A DNA stretch of 64,000 nucleotides from Isoetes taiwanensis. Its lineage: Eukaryota > Streptophyta > Lycopodiopsida > Isoetales > Isoetaceae. A program made the translations under genes and the position numbers. The number at the start of each line of letters is the position of its first letter. The first letter of the stretch is position 1. Below, piece by piece: positions 23,675 through 35,050 of the stretch. The stretch is taken from the NCBI GenBank assembly GCA_021234155.1, contig JAJEKV010000186.1:513359-577358 (forward strand), written 5' to 3'. The notes under the pieces are model-generated. The model saw only the letters and a program-made list of their open reading frames with translations, made no database searches and was not told the origin of the DNA.

Positions 23675-24182
23675 ACTATTTCCTCTTTCTTCTTTCTCTC
23701 CATTCTTTGTTCTTATTCTTCGTCTTATGATATTATTTATTTTTCTTCCTCTTCGTTCTTCTTCCTTTTATGATCTTCTTTATATTTCGTCTTTTGCTCT
23801 ATTTTTCTTCCTCTTCTTTCTTCTTCTTCCTATTTCTTCTTCCTCTTTTCTCTTTCTTTTTCCTTTTTTTCTTTTTTTTTTTTTTTTGTTTCTCTCCTCT
23901 TATTCTCTCTTATTCCTCTCTATTATTTCGTCTTCTCTTCTCTCTCCTTAGTTCGTCTCTTATTCTCTTGTTCTCATATTTCTCTTTCCCATTTCTCTTC
24001 TCCTGTCTCTTTTCTCTCTCCTATTCATCTTTCTCTCTCTTCTCTCTTCTTTCTCTCTTATTCCTCTTCTTCGAGACTCTCTATATCTTAATCTCTCTCT
24101 TCTTTCTCCCTTTCGCTTTCTTCTTTCCCCTCTTTTCTTTCTCTCTTACTTCTCTCTTCCTCTCTCTCCCTCCCCTCTCGCA
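23675..24182 (+). repeat. ~500-bp pyrimidine (TTC/CTT/CTCT) tract
   Basis: Almost pure T and C on the + strand, with a (T)18-19 core near 23870-23886. Long open frames through it (up to 179 residues of Phe/Leu/Ser) are low-complexity artefacts. It ends where the LINE at 24195 begins, and pyrimidine-rich sequence resumes after that element. Confidence 0.9.
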
Positions 24183-24194
24183 CCTACCTAGTAT

Positions 24195-27100
24195 ACCCGT
24201 GTTTGATTTAATTTATACAATAAGAAGTAACAGATTTGGAACAACAGATAATGGTAATGGTGGGCTGGCATGTTATGTAAGATCACGATATAAGGAAGTT
24301 GTGACATGAATTAAACATGATAAAAGCGGCCAATATATATGGTTGGAGATAAACGGTTCACAAGCAGTATATTACATGGCCATTTGTTACTTTGCTCCAT
24401 ATAATGAAACCGAAGCTTCACAGGATTATCCTTTCTTTGGAATTGAACAGGACATTATGGATTTTCACTTTAACAGTCGAACAGGTGATAAACAGGCAGC
24501 AGTTTATATAGAGATGCACGACCCACTTTGGTTAGAACAAATGGACAATGACGAATAACAGCTAATGGTTGGAATAGACGTTCACAAGATCATATCATTA
24601 CTAAAACAGATCGGTTTTTATTAACATTATGCTGCAGTACTAACATGATTATATGTAATAGTTTGGACAGATTTCTAGGGACGGAGAGAACCACCTGTAG
24701 ATCCAGAAGCATTGTTGACTATGTTATGATGGTAGATCATACGTTACATCAAGTTATAGATTTTTAGATTGGGGAAGAGCAGCTGGAGTCAGATCATTGT
24801 CCATTGAAGCTAACTATTGCTGCCATTGCATCAGAATGGAAAAGCGAGAATACCACGCAGCCTAAATATTATCTCAGGCCTAGTTTGAAGGAGTGCTATC
24901 AGGCTAAGCTGGAGCAAGATCTGCATACCATTAAATGGGACACAGACTTGTCAATGGCTAGCAAGAAATTATGTGACCCGTTATCAGGCACCGCTATAGA
25001 GGTTTTTACATCCAAACGAAGTGTGAAAGGGCTACCATGTAATGCAGGAGTAGTATGATTCTGCTTGTAAAGAAGCGAAATCTAAATGAAGGAGTAGTTA
25101 TGGAGTGGCTAAAGAACAGTATAGAAAAGCCTACAGGAAGCTAATCAGGCAAAAGAAAAGGCGATTTATCTATCATAAGCAAGAGTTCCTATGTAACAGC
25201 TACCTATCTGATCCTAAAAACTTTTGGAACACACTGCGCAAAATCAGAAAACAGGAATTCCCTCTAGACTCGAATGTACTTTGGAAGCATGTGCACAATC
25301 TTTATCATCACTCAGATGGGAACCTTAGTTCTATTCAGAATAATCGATTAAATTTGTTAATCTCAGCAGAAGAAGTGGTTGATGGCATATCACGGCTGGC
25401 AAATAGTAAGGCCAAGGATATTCAAGGCCTTTGTGCAGAGTGTCTGAAATGGGCAGGGCCAAAACTCCATGCTATCATTGTTGATCTGTTCACAAAAGCA
25501 ATAACACAGGGAATGCCCTTGGAGTGGCAGGTTAACAGGGTGATACCAGTATATAAGGGAGATGCCACGGTGATACTAATAATTATAGAACAATATTGGT
25601 AAATGGATTGTTAACAAAGCTGCTGGCATCCATTTTAGAGAAGAGAATAAGTATATGGGCAGAGACTAATCACAAAAGATCTGAAACACATGCGGGTTTT
25701 AGAGCTGGAAGATCCCGATAGATCATCTACTGGTGCTCAAATCAATATTTGACACAATGAAGGGGACCAAGAAACCTGCTTATGTAGCCTTTGTAGCTTC
25801 AGAAAGGCCTTCGATAGAGTACCTAGATCTCAGCTACGAAAGAGACTGGATAAGATGGGGGTTCCAGAGCAATTGCGAGCAACAGTGCAAGTGTTATATG
25901 AAAAGGTACTAATACAACTCTCCTTTCCTCTTTCTTTAGAAAACCCGGAATATATTGATAGTAACATTGGGGTCAAGCAAGGCTGTTCAATGTCACCTAC
26001 TCTGTTTGGATTGTTTATTGATAATCTTGAGGATTGGCTACATAACAATTGTTCAGAAGGGACAGATAGTCATGGTTATATAGTACAACTCTTGATGTAT
26101 GCCGATGACGTGGTTATTTTTGCTTGATCACCAAGCTCCAGGCAAAAACATTTAGATGGACTAGCCAAATTTTGTGATGCCACGAGAATGCAGGTGAACC
26201 TAGAAAAGACAAATATCATGCCAGTAGGTGCGCTTAAACAGGAGTGCTCATTTCAATATAAAGGAAAGCAGCTGAATGCTTGTGATTCATATAAGTATTT
26301 AGGGCTGATTTTTCACAGAAATCATAGATGGAATACATGCATCCAACAGAGAATTGATGGAAGCCATAGAGCTCTTTATGCTATGCAAAGTTTGTGCAGA
26401 GAGGCTCATTTTTGGTCTTGGTCGCTCAAACAAAAACTTTTTGTATCGCTTGTTCTGAGTGTGGCACTATATGGGAGTGAGATATGGGGGCCCAGCCTCC
26501 CGCTGGGGTTATGGGACGATTTGGCGCAGAACTTAAAGAAGTTCATACGCCTTGAATTAGGTGTAAAAGCTCAAACCCCTTATCAGATGATGTTGAGGGA
26601 ATGTGGGATTATGCCTTTAGAAGGAGAAGCATTGGTTAGATGCATTAGATACTTGAAAAAGGTGTCAACCATGGATAACACACGACTTCCTCATAGAGCT
26701 CTTTTGGGCAGTAAGGATAAAGGATGGTTCCAGGATGTGGTTAAGTGGTTAAAGAAATGGGATATTGATTGGCAAGATGCCCTTCTCATAAAGGATAACC
26801 TGCAACAATGGATTTTTGATAAGGTACATAAGAAGATGTGGTCTCAACCTAAAATGAAGATGATTATGTACAGGCAAAACATGAACCCTGGCTTGGAAGT
26901 GGCTAAATATCTACAGTAAAATATCTCCATAAAGAAAAGACATGCAATAGGGCGGATTCGTCTAAGCTCACATCATCTGGGAGTGGAAACTGGGAGATGG
27001 GGACATATTGTTCCTCGGGCAGAGAGATATTGCAAGATTTGTGGAGAAGAACAAATAGAAGATGAAGGTCACACATTGCTTTGCTATATAGTGCATATCA

Positions 27101-27384
27101 TTCTTTGAGGGCACGACATGGGGTTCATATCGAGGATCTTCACACCTTCTTTACTATGGAAGGTCATAAGATTGGGGAATACTTATTAGAATTACTGAGA
27201 TGTAGAGAGAATTGTTTGAGAAGATTGAATAGTATCTTAGATGATGAAGACATGTTGAGTGAGAGTGCGAGTTAGATGAGGACTCTGAAACTCATCTACT
27301 CTTTTATGATACCGTGTAAAATTTTGGTTGTCTTTTAGGCCTTTGAGGCCTCCCAGAGACTTAATACACTTCACTTCACTTCTC
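24195..27384 (+). mobile_element. non-L1 LINE, 5'-truncated, with (ACTTC)n-like tail
   Basis: Decayed non-LTR retrotransposon of a different lineage from the L1 copies at 6.5-14.7 kb: its endonuclease uses an FNSRTGD version of the GDFNxRTG motif, its polymerase block reads MYADDVVIFA, and it has a long C-terminal region ending in a CxxC...H...C knuckle. The 3' end is gcctttgaggcctcccagagacttaatac followed by a short acttcacttcacttc tail. The 5' end is cut within the endonuclease domain. Candidate clades are CR1/L2-, jockey- or Dualen-like; I cannot decide by eye. Confidence 0.8.
24204..27275 (+). pseudogene. LINE ORF2-type polyprotein remnant (endonuclease, reverse transcriptase, zinc knuckle)
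   Basis: Frames read in order as follows. Endonuclease: GGLACYVRSRY near 24262; YFAPYNETEASQDYPFF near 24390; FNSRTGD near 24472; the LDRFLG and SDHCPLKL motifs near 24662 and 24797. A linker frame is at 25105-25602 (165 residues, LWKHVHNLYHH, then SKAKDIQGLCAE). Reverse transcriptase: GFRAGRS near 25697, FRKAFDRVPRSQL near 25800, VKQGCSMSPTLFGLF near 25970, catalytic YADD at 26098-26109. An open 243-residue frame (26188-26919) holds the thumb (NLEKTNIMPVG, YKYLGLIFHRN) and LYGSEIWGP. The tail has CKICGEEQIEDEGHTLLC near 27036-27088. More than five stops or frameshifts make it inactive. Confidence 0.82.
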
Positions 27385-27432
27385 TTCTCTCACTGCTCTC
27401 TTCTTTCTTTCAATTCTCTTTTCTTTCTCTCT
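27360..27432 (+). repeat. pyrimidine tract resuming after LINE
   Basis: After the acttc tail, TC-rich sequence (ttctcttctctcactgctctc, then ttctttctctctcttct) returns. It matches the composition of the tract at 23675-24182, which suggests that the LINE inserted into one pyrimidine tract. Confidence 0.6.
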
Positions 27433-27582
27433 CTTCTAATAATTTAATTTTCAATATTGCTTTTGCAGGGTTACTTCACCTTCTGTCGGTTTGTCAGCTT
27501 ATCCTTTGTCATGAGTTTTTATTATTCGATAGATCTAGTTCATTTTTAAAATCAAATAATAAGTTATTGGGGGAGGAAAAAA

Positions 27583-28190
27583 GGGTGATTCATGCAAGGA
27601 CATGGTCATCTCTACCTTGAGTGGAGAGGACTGAGTGTTCGGGTCTGAGTCCCTTATCAATTTATACTTTTTTTATTTTCTTCAGTTTTTAAAGTAAAAG
27701 TCCCGGTGACTTATGTAAGGACATGGTAGTCTCCACCTTGAGTGGAAAGGACTGGATGTTCGGGCATGAGCTCCATTGTTTACTCCTAGATAGTTTATTC
27801 AGTTTTATATATTAGAAAAAAAAAAAAAAAAAAAATCAAGAGGGTGACTTAGGCAAGGACACGGTCGTGTCCACTTGAAGTGGAGAGGAATGGGTGTTTG
27901 GGTTTAAGCCCCTTATCTATTGCACTTAGAGGCCGTTTGTCTAGGTTTATAGTATAGAAAAAAAGATCAAAGGGTGACTTATGCAAGGATATGGTCGTCC
28001 CTACCTTGAGTGGAGAGGAGTACGTGTTCGGGTATAACCTCCTAACCTATTGCACTCAAAAGTTACACTACTTTGGCTTATTTGGATTATTAGATTAGGA
28101 AAAAAGCAAACAAACAGGTGATTTAGGCAAGGACATGGTTGTCTCTAACTTGAATGAGAGGACTGGATGTTCGGGTCTAAGCCCTTTTGT
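27583..28190 (+). repeat. five spaced copies of a ~73-76 bp hairpin-bearing, tRNA-like unit
   Basis: Copies start at about 27583, 27704, 27842, 27972 and 28115 (offsets 121, 138, 130 and 143 bp). Each has a ggtgac/ggtgatt start and an A-box-like gacttaggcaagg. A conserved central hairpin follows (left arm gtctctacc, loop ttgagt, right arm ggagaggac). A B-box-like gtgttcgggtc comes next, then a gggtctaagccc hairpin. Most copies are preceded by an A-rich run (poly(A) of about 21 before copy 3), and some are followed by T runs. The core length is close to a tRNA, but no cloverleaf with a proper T-loop is evident. It may be a SINE-like or Pol III-derived array; function is unknown. Confidence 0.75.
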
Positions 28191-29032
28191 TTACACCTTG
28201 TCACTCTTATTTAAAAGTCATTTGTTTACACTTGACCATGACGGAGACCAAGACCGAGACCATGACCATGACCATGCAAGAGAGGACTTGGGGGATCGAG
28301 AGAGATATTAGGATTTGAATCATGGCTTAAAGTTTACATTGAACTATGTTATAATGTAGATGTTTAGAGTGCATTTCTAGGTTTAGAATTTAGGGATTAA
28401 AGCAAAGGGCTTGACAATGTTGAAGCTCGGCTTTGTATGTTCTTTTTCCAAACTATAAAAATTAGTATACAAGAGAGGGTTTAAGGTGACGGTAGGACGA
28501 GAATTATATTTTAGAGTGCACTTTGTATGCATCTTATCAACATCATCAAGGGTCTTTCACTTTGTAAGAAAGAGGACCTTAAAGAAGGAGAGGGTTTAGG
28601 GAACGAGAGAGTTGTTAGGACTTGAGTTAGCGCTTATCCCCTGAAGTTAGGCAATAGCTTGCCCCTGGACATTGTTCGAGTCCACTGGCAATGATGGACT
28701 TTCCTTAATATTCTTTGCACGTACCCTTATCATGGGAAAGGCCAAGCCCTTCCTGCTCGAAGAAGTTTCGATGGGGCTTCTCATTCTTGTCATCGTGACC
28801 CTCCTTGTCATGAGCCTCATCCTGAGCCTCAACATGTACGACATAATTTCATTCTTGCGCAAATTCATTTCGGTATTATGTCTTCGGTATATATGTAACT
28901 AATATTTGTCTAAACCAAAATTAGTAAGGAGCAATTACCGACTTTTGATGCGGCAGACGATAAACATTTCTACGCACGTCTTTGACAAATTTCTGACAAG
29001 ATCATTGATGCCGTACACAAGAGAGTGGACTT
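28191..29032. other. intergenic DNA with short GACCATG repeat
   Basis: A run of gaccatg/gaccaag/gaccgag heptamer-like units spans 28231-28278. A phrase near 28285 (gagaggacttgggggatcgagag) is loosely repeated near 28585. Short frames at 28647-28902 on both strands show no family motif. No gene is supported. Confidence 0.5.
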
Positions 29033-29590
29033 CATGGTCTTGCAATCTGTAATCCATTCAGAATTGCTACATAATTCACAATCAAATTGTTAGTAATGAC
29101 AAAAACATTTCTATTTGAAATAATAGGTCAAATAAATACATGATACAAGTTACACGAATAACTCAGATTGGCCAAGCTGTAGTTCACCAAAACCAGAGCT
29201 AGATCCAGATACAATAACCAATCTATGGTAGTTCACCAACCAACAGGGTCAATCGGCGCTAAGATTTGGCAGAATTATGCCAAGACCTGATAATCAGCTT
29301 CCACTAGCAGCTCCTCCATCGACCTAGTAGTCCTCAATATAGAATACCAAGTGTTAGGCTTAGGGATAGTAATAGGTTATTGAATAAGAACAGCAGGAGC
29401 TCTAGGAAAAAGTAATGGTTTCTTAGAATCTGATTCAAGAGTGAAAGAGTAGAGCAGTCTTCTTTGACCCCCTGTCACTCTTTCGGCCATATCTCCCTCA
29501 TGTGGATGGACTACGAAAAGTGCCATCCCAGTTTGAAAACTAGACTCCGAGATGGTTCTGGCGGAGTAAAAATGGCCTCAATAGGAGCTC
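29033..29590. repeat. ~550-bp direct duplication, copy 1
   Basis: Starts catggtcttgcaatctgtaatcc and runs to ggcctcaataggagct. It matches 29991-30530 along its whole length with scattered substitutions and small indels, roughly nine in ten bases by eye. Confidence 0.9.
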
Positions 29591-29990
29591 TAGAGCAAAA
29601 AGCAATCCATTCAAGTCAATTAAATGTACACGCAAATATTCATCTTCAGTCTCCATAACCACGTTATCACATAAGCTTCCTATTGTGCTTACATCCACAA
29701 AATTCTTTTGGAAATCAAGGCTTAAATTAGTCAATTTTTGAAGAACGTCAGCAAGGTAGTGTAAGACATAGACGACCTGAAAAATTACAAACATGTATCA
29801 GCCATATTAATTCAGAAACATTAAAAAAACAAACAAATTTACCTTAAGTATCTTAGATTAGGAGCACCATAACACTGCCAAAATATGCCACGAATATACC
29901 AAAATATGCCACAGATATTGTTGAGATCACAGCAATGAACAACATCCTTTTATATCTCTGAACATTTATTCAAGGTTTCTTCAGATAATT
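29540..29990 (-). pseudogene. two-exon remnant, possibly of a DUF4371/hAT-like transposase
   Basis: On the minus strand an upstream piece ends QCYGAPNLRYL at a GTAAAT donor (about 29843). A ~75-nt intron follows and ends in ttgtaatttttcag. The next exon reads VVYVLHYLADVLQKLTNLSLDFQKN..., then VDVSTIGSLCDNVV and LIDLNGLLFALELL (29777 down to about 29590). The helical LADVLQKLTNLSLDFQK phrase resembles the middle of plant zinc-finger-862/hAT-like proteins, but this is a pattern match from memory. The upstream piece has an in-frame stop. The remnant lies between the two copies of the ~550-bp duplication and its end runs into copy 1. Confidence 0.35.
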
Positions 29991-30530
29991 CATGGTCTCG
30001 CAATCTGTAATCCATTAAAAATTGCTATATAATTCGCAATCAAACTGTTAGCAATGATAAAAAGGTCTCTATTTGAAATAATAGGTCAAATAAACACAGG
30101 TCAAATAAATACATGATATTAGTTACACGAATAACTCAGATTAGCCAAGCTCTAGGTCACCAAAACTAGAGCTAGATCCAGATAATAACCAACCTATGGT
30201 AGTTCACCATCCAACAGGGTCAATCGGTGCTAAGATCTGGCAGAATTATGGCAAGGCCTTACAATCAGCTTCCATTAGTAGCTCCTCCATTGAGCTAGCA
30301 GTCCTCAATATAGAACACCAAGAGTTAGGCTCAGGGATAGTAATAGGTTATTCAACAAGAACAACAGGAGCTCTAGGAAAATGTAATGGTTTCTTAGAAT
30401 CTTGTTCAAGAGCGAAGGAGCAGTTTTGTTTTTAACTCTTTTGGCCATATCTCCCTCATGTAGATGGATTATGGAAAGTGCCACTCCAGTTTGGAAACTA
30501 GCGGAGTAAAAATGGCCTCAATAGGAGCTT
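29991..30530. repeat. ~550-bp direct duplication, copy 2
   Basis: Partner of 29033-29590, offset about 958 bp at its start and 940 bp at its end. It has its own 16-bp micro-duplication (aggtcaaataaa twice near 30087). Confidence 0.9.
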
Positions 30531-30599
30531 TGGTGGCCGAGATATGTGTAACTGAAGTTCAGGTTCTATTTATAGACCTCTCCTGTGACTTTAGCCTTT

Positions 30600-31445
30600 T
30601 TTTATTTAACAAGTCTTTTTAGCATCATAATTAACTATAAATCATAGGTTGCCTTTATTGCCTTGCCTTGCCAATGATTTGCCAAATGTAGACACCCATG
30701 TTAGTCCATGAAGACTAACGTCCAAGACCACACCCTCGAGCTACCATATTCGTATCAGATATACCCATGGTCCTAACATGACACTGGCCAATATTTACGA
30801 TTCTCGATACTGGAATGCTTATTGTGTTACTTATAACAACAACACACTTGGCAATAGCAAATTATGAAATTATGTTAAGAGAGTGTTTCATTTACTTGAT
30901 ATTTTTGGCATGTCAACCATTGGGCCTATACCTAACGTAGGTTCCGTGCCAACATCCCCTTCTATTAGAATGAGAAGAGTCTTTGCAAATATGGATAAAT
31001 GCTCAATCACAATATAGTATTTGGGTCGCCATTTTTACCGTTGTGTTAATATGGTGTTGCCCTGTCGTAGACCAATCAATTGCAAAATGGTTATAGGTTT
31101 AACTGGTTACACAAATGGATGAAGAAGAAAAGGAAGCACATAAGAAGAAGAAACGAAGCAGAGAGGTAGCCATTGTGGTCCAAAGAAAGGATGTAGGTCT
31201 TTTTTGCTGCAGGGAGACTCTTGTCCAGGGCAGGCATATAGAATCATGCTATTTTCTTGGATCCTACAGTGTTATAGTCGAAGATCAAGCTAGATCTGTG
31301 CAAGACAACAAATTTTTATTCTCAGATCTACTTCCTTCTGTCACAAATGTGATGGATCTTGTGTGGGCCTTTGGCAGTGGTAAAACACTAGTTCTAGAAC
31401 ATGTATATATCGAGTTCGAGGCCGCCTAAAGTCACACTATATATA
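30600..31445. other. intergenic DNA with one unassigned short frame
   Basis: A 104-residue + frame at 31115-31429 begins with a Glu/Lys-rich stretch and has no recognisable domain. It ends just before a LINE-like 3' core at 31446, so it may be retroelement-derived. Nothing else is seen. Confidence 0.35.
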
Positions 31446-31508
31446 GACTCGTCCCATGGCCCATTGTAGGGTCCTCGTAGACATTAAAATAATATCTATC
31501 TATCTATA
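31446..31508 (+). mobile_element. LINE 3'-end fragment with (TATC)n tail
   Basis: gtcccatggcccattgtag, then gtcctcgtagacattaaaa and a (TATC)n run from 31492. The order (GTCCCAT / CCCATTGTA / GTC-CC-TGGACATTAAA / short tandem tail) matches the 3' ends at 14552-14677, 47130-47223 and 60905-60971. Confidence 0.65.
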
Positions 31509-33230
31509 TTTGATTTATCCATTTGTCTCTGCATTGTATCATGTATTGATTGAGAGTGATTAATCCTATATTATAAAGTTTTATAGTAAGTGTTGGATCC
31601 AGCCCTAAATCGGAGGGACAAGATTTGCTGCCCAAACTCAACGGGCAAGATGACGCCACATCAGAAATTCTTTTTATTAGCTTCAACTAGCTGCTGGACG
31701 CGCAGCCATAGGCATCCTCTGCCCTAAATTTGTGGTTGGAGCATATGAATTCCTTGATTTTCTGCCATAAATCTGCTGCATCTACAATTCGAACAGTCTG
31801 CAACTGAACGTGCAAAGACATTTAACTGCGAAGCTAAAGATGATTAGGCATTCTGATCCCCCAGAGTTGTTAAGGAAGGGATCGTCAAATCCAAGGATTC
31901 GAGCAACTAATCAATTTCCTCATCCTGCATCAAGCCGGAAAAGGGATAATCCATTGGGAAACCGGAGCTAGAGAATGCATTTCCAATCCAAAATATTATC
32001 CAGAAGAAGAATTCATCTGTGAAGGGTCGACATGCCCTAGGTTAAAAGCAAGAGCTACAACATCTTCCATTTCATCGGTTTCTTTTTATTTCTATTTTTG
32101 CCAGATTTGGATAGCAATGGTGCCGATGTTGGTTACAGCAAAGCAGAGCTTAAGATCTGGAGATGGACGGTGATGGATCTGGTGCTGCTAATGCGATTCA
32201 AATAGATAGATGTATACATATCACAGGTGCTGCTTATATTCTTCAAAGCCATCTAATTAGATTACCAGCCAACTTCCCCAGCTGCTCACAATGCTTTCAT
32301 AGAAATTCATGTAGATTTCCAGTGCCATGATAGTCAGCAGCATCAACGCATAATGTATAGATCATGAGGTGGCTTGGGATGAATTATGCAACACAATGAA
32401 AACAAGGTCATAAAAGACCAGCTGTTTGTAGTTTCTCTTTTCTTCCTTAAAATTGCGGTACTATACTGATGGGTTTTGCGGATTCTGCCAGTCCATACAA
32501 AATATGTTTACGTGCAACTGCAAATTTGGTACTTGAGAAGAGGTAAGCATCTAGATTTTTGTGAATTCGGTTGCCTGTGCTGCCAGCATTATACATAATT
32601 TACTTTGCCATAATTTTTTTCATCTGAGAATATCTCTATATGCGTATGTCTTATTGTTATGTTTAGATAGTAAAAATGTCAGTTATGTCTTATTGTCATG
32701 TTTAGACAGTAAAAATGGCAGTTGTGAACTTAACACGCTGATGCAACAAAATGCTAAAGTAGTTCTTTGCTCTGTAATAGTTGAAGATTTAAATTAAATT
32801 GAGTCATTCCAGCATATTTGTTTATTCTACAGCTCAAATGAAGAAGCCGATTGCCAGATCTATATTATGCCTTTGTTTGCATTTCATATATGCATGTTTT
32901 TGTTCTGCTATATTTGTTGACCAGATTAAATTTTTGAGTGTTTGATTGTTAATTTTTCAAATGCTAAAAGAATAATTGATCATCTTATATGTCTTATGAG
33001 TACTATTTGCACTATATTTTGAAGCTACTACAGAGGTTCTATCACATGATTAAAGGTGGCACTTCATCTGCTTTAGCTGTTAGTAATTCCAGAGATGGCT
33101 GAAAATGCAACGTTTTAGGATGGTGCAATGTCCGTGTCATATGTAGGTAACCAATATATGTTTAATGGAAAACCTTGAATGGCATACCAGATACTATTCT
33201 TTATTAAAGTCCATAAGGTTCCCAAATTTT
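31509..33230. other. intergenic DNA, no gene seen
   Basis: Contains a 39-bp tandem duplication at about 32645-32722 (tatgtcttattg at 32645 and 32684). The phrase actattctttattaaagtcca near 33190 recurs near 35218, suggesting a dispersed repeat. No coding signal. Confidence 0.5.
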
Positions 33231-35050
33231 CTTTTCCTATGATTTTGGCAGTGGTTTGGCGGGAAAAAGGGGTGAGGGTTTTATTTTTTAGTTTTCTGTT
33301 AGTGGTTTGGCGAAAAATGTTAGGGTTTTGTTAGAAAGAAAATTAGCAGTTGTCGTGGCGGCTGCCGTCCGAGCATGGCGGGAAGCCGAGAAGGCCGAGC
33401 ATGGCCGGACCTGAGGAGCTCTGCGCCTGAAAACGTCAGGTGAGAAGCTTGTGGCGCATGTGAGGAGCTTCTGGTGAGAAGCAGAGAAGCGGGAAGAAGC
33501 AGGGGAGAAGCGGGGAAAAGCGGGGAGAAGCAGGGGAGCCGAAAGATGCAGATGTATGGGGGGATGGAAGTTGGGAAGCTAATTCCAGGGGGTCCTGCGA
33601 CCAGCGGCAGCCGGGAGCGGGTCCTGGAATCAGCGACCCAACTTCATCCCCCCACAACAGGGCAACTGGGAGAAGGGATTTAGCAGCTGATTACCTGTTC
33701 ATGACCTGCTGAGCAGAATTGGAGTGTCGTTTTCCATTCCGGAGATGGAATGGGCTCCCTAGTTGCCATGTTGTAAGTTGAAACTTCAGGGGATGAGGCG
33801 ATGGAGGCCTTCTTCAGCTTTGTGAGGGAAGATCCGGCCTCACAGGAGGAAAAACAGCTGGAGGGCGACAGGGAAAATTTTAAGGGACCTATAATTTTGT
33901 ATAAGTATACTGAATTGGCCATTCCTCCCCAAAAGTGTAGCCAGAACTGGCCATTTTTCCTATTTTTGTCTAATGTGGCTGCAACCCAATTGGCAAGTTT
34001 TGAACTAAATATCTAATATGTGTAGCTCAAATGGCGATTTTTAGCTAGATTCTTATTAAATATAGAGTTAGTTGCCCGAACATAAAGAAGTCACTACCCT
34101 ATATAAATGTATTTAAGTTACATGTTGTATGAATTTGAATTCATACCCCATGTATTTCAATAATGCACATATTGCTGGTAGGGAGAATCGGAAATCGGAT
34201 GCCGGAGTCTTCGTAAAGAGGATTGAAAAGTGCCTAGACATTTGATTTTCCAAAAGAGAGGGATTATTCTTAGTTGGTAGATATATTTAGGAATAAAAAT
34301 TTCTAATAATGTTAGCCCCCCATAAGTGACGAATTTATGAGGGGGCCCCTTAATGAGTTAAGATTTGGCGAACTTATGGCATTATAGGATTTGACCAAGT
34401 GGCCTAAATGGCCATTCCATAAACATATCTAGTTCTCACTTGGGACTAAATTGGCCCCAAAGTCAATACCACTCTAATTAGCAAACATCTAATTGGCCAT
34501 TCTAATGTCGTAATAGGCAATAAAGTGCCACGGAATGGCGAATCTGCAGGTAGTCCATAGATAAGGCATCCTACTCAAGCCGACCGTCGTATTTTGCCTG
34601 AACCTGTAATTTGTGGCCAAATGGCCCGCCAGGGCCACTACAATTTTCGTGGGAGGGCGAAGTCAGGCGACGTGAACAGGAGGCTCTAAAGGTTGATTCT
34701 TGCATGAAGCTTCGGTTCCAGCTATGGCTACTCCAGCTTGGGTTTCTAGTTATGGCTACTCCAGCTATGGTTACTCCAGCTATGGCAGGATCGTGTTCGG
34801 GTGGAGATAACCCAGGACTGCCTCCGATGTTGCAGCTCTTAGTGGCCAAATTTGGGGACCTGCTTTGCTCATTTTTTGTTGTTCAAGCATGTAAAATTTC
34901 TGATGAAATTGCAGTGGTGTTCTTATCTGTTCTGCACTCTTCTTTGGTCTTATTAGTTCACTTTAAGTTCTTTGTTCACTTCAAGTTCTCATTCGTTCTT
35001 CACTCTTCTCTGTTCTTATTTGTTCTTATGTATGTTTTGTGAATGCAATG
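33231..35050. other. GC-richer block with purine and other minisatellites, no gene assigned
   Basis: 33470-33540 is a purine minisatellite of gagaagcggg-type units. 34728-34787 is a run of ctccagctatggcta-type 15-bp units, which explains the Ala/Thr/Pro-rich part of a 143-residue frame at 34611-35042. A ttggccattc word recurs at least four times (for example near 33915, 34404 and 34492). No conserved domain is seen in either strand. Confidence 0.45.

Noticed and set aside
23664-24309. Open frames of 95 and 179 residues
   Set aside because: They are translations of the pyrimidine tract (Phe/Leu/Ser only); the second merely runs into the LINE endonuclease sequence.
27583-28190. Interpretation as a CRISPR-like array
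   Set aside because: Repeats are far too long and diverged, spacers are A/T-rich and irregular, and the genome is eukaryotic.
29033-30530. Interpretation as an LTR retrotransposon
   Set aside because: Repeat ends are not clear TG...CA, no primer-binding site or polypurine tract was seen, and the internal part encodes no gag or pol.
34611-35042. 143-residue open frame
   Set aside because: Part of it is a 15-bp minisatellite and the end is Phe/Leu-rich low complexity; no domain and no splice context.
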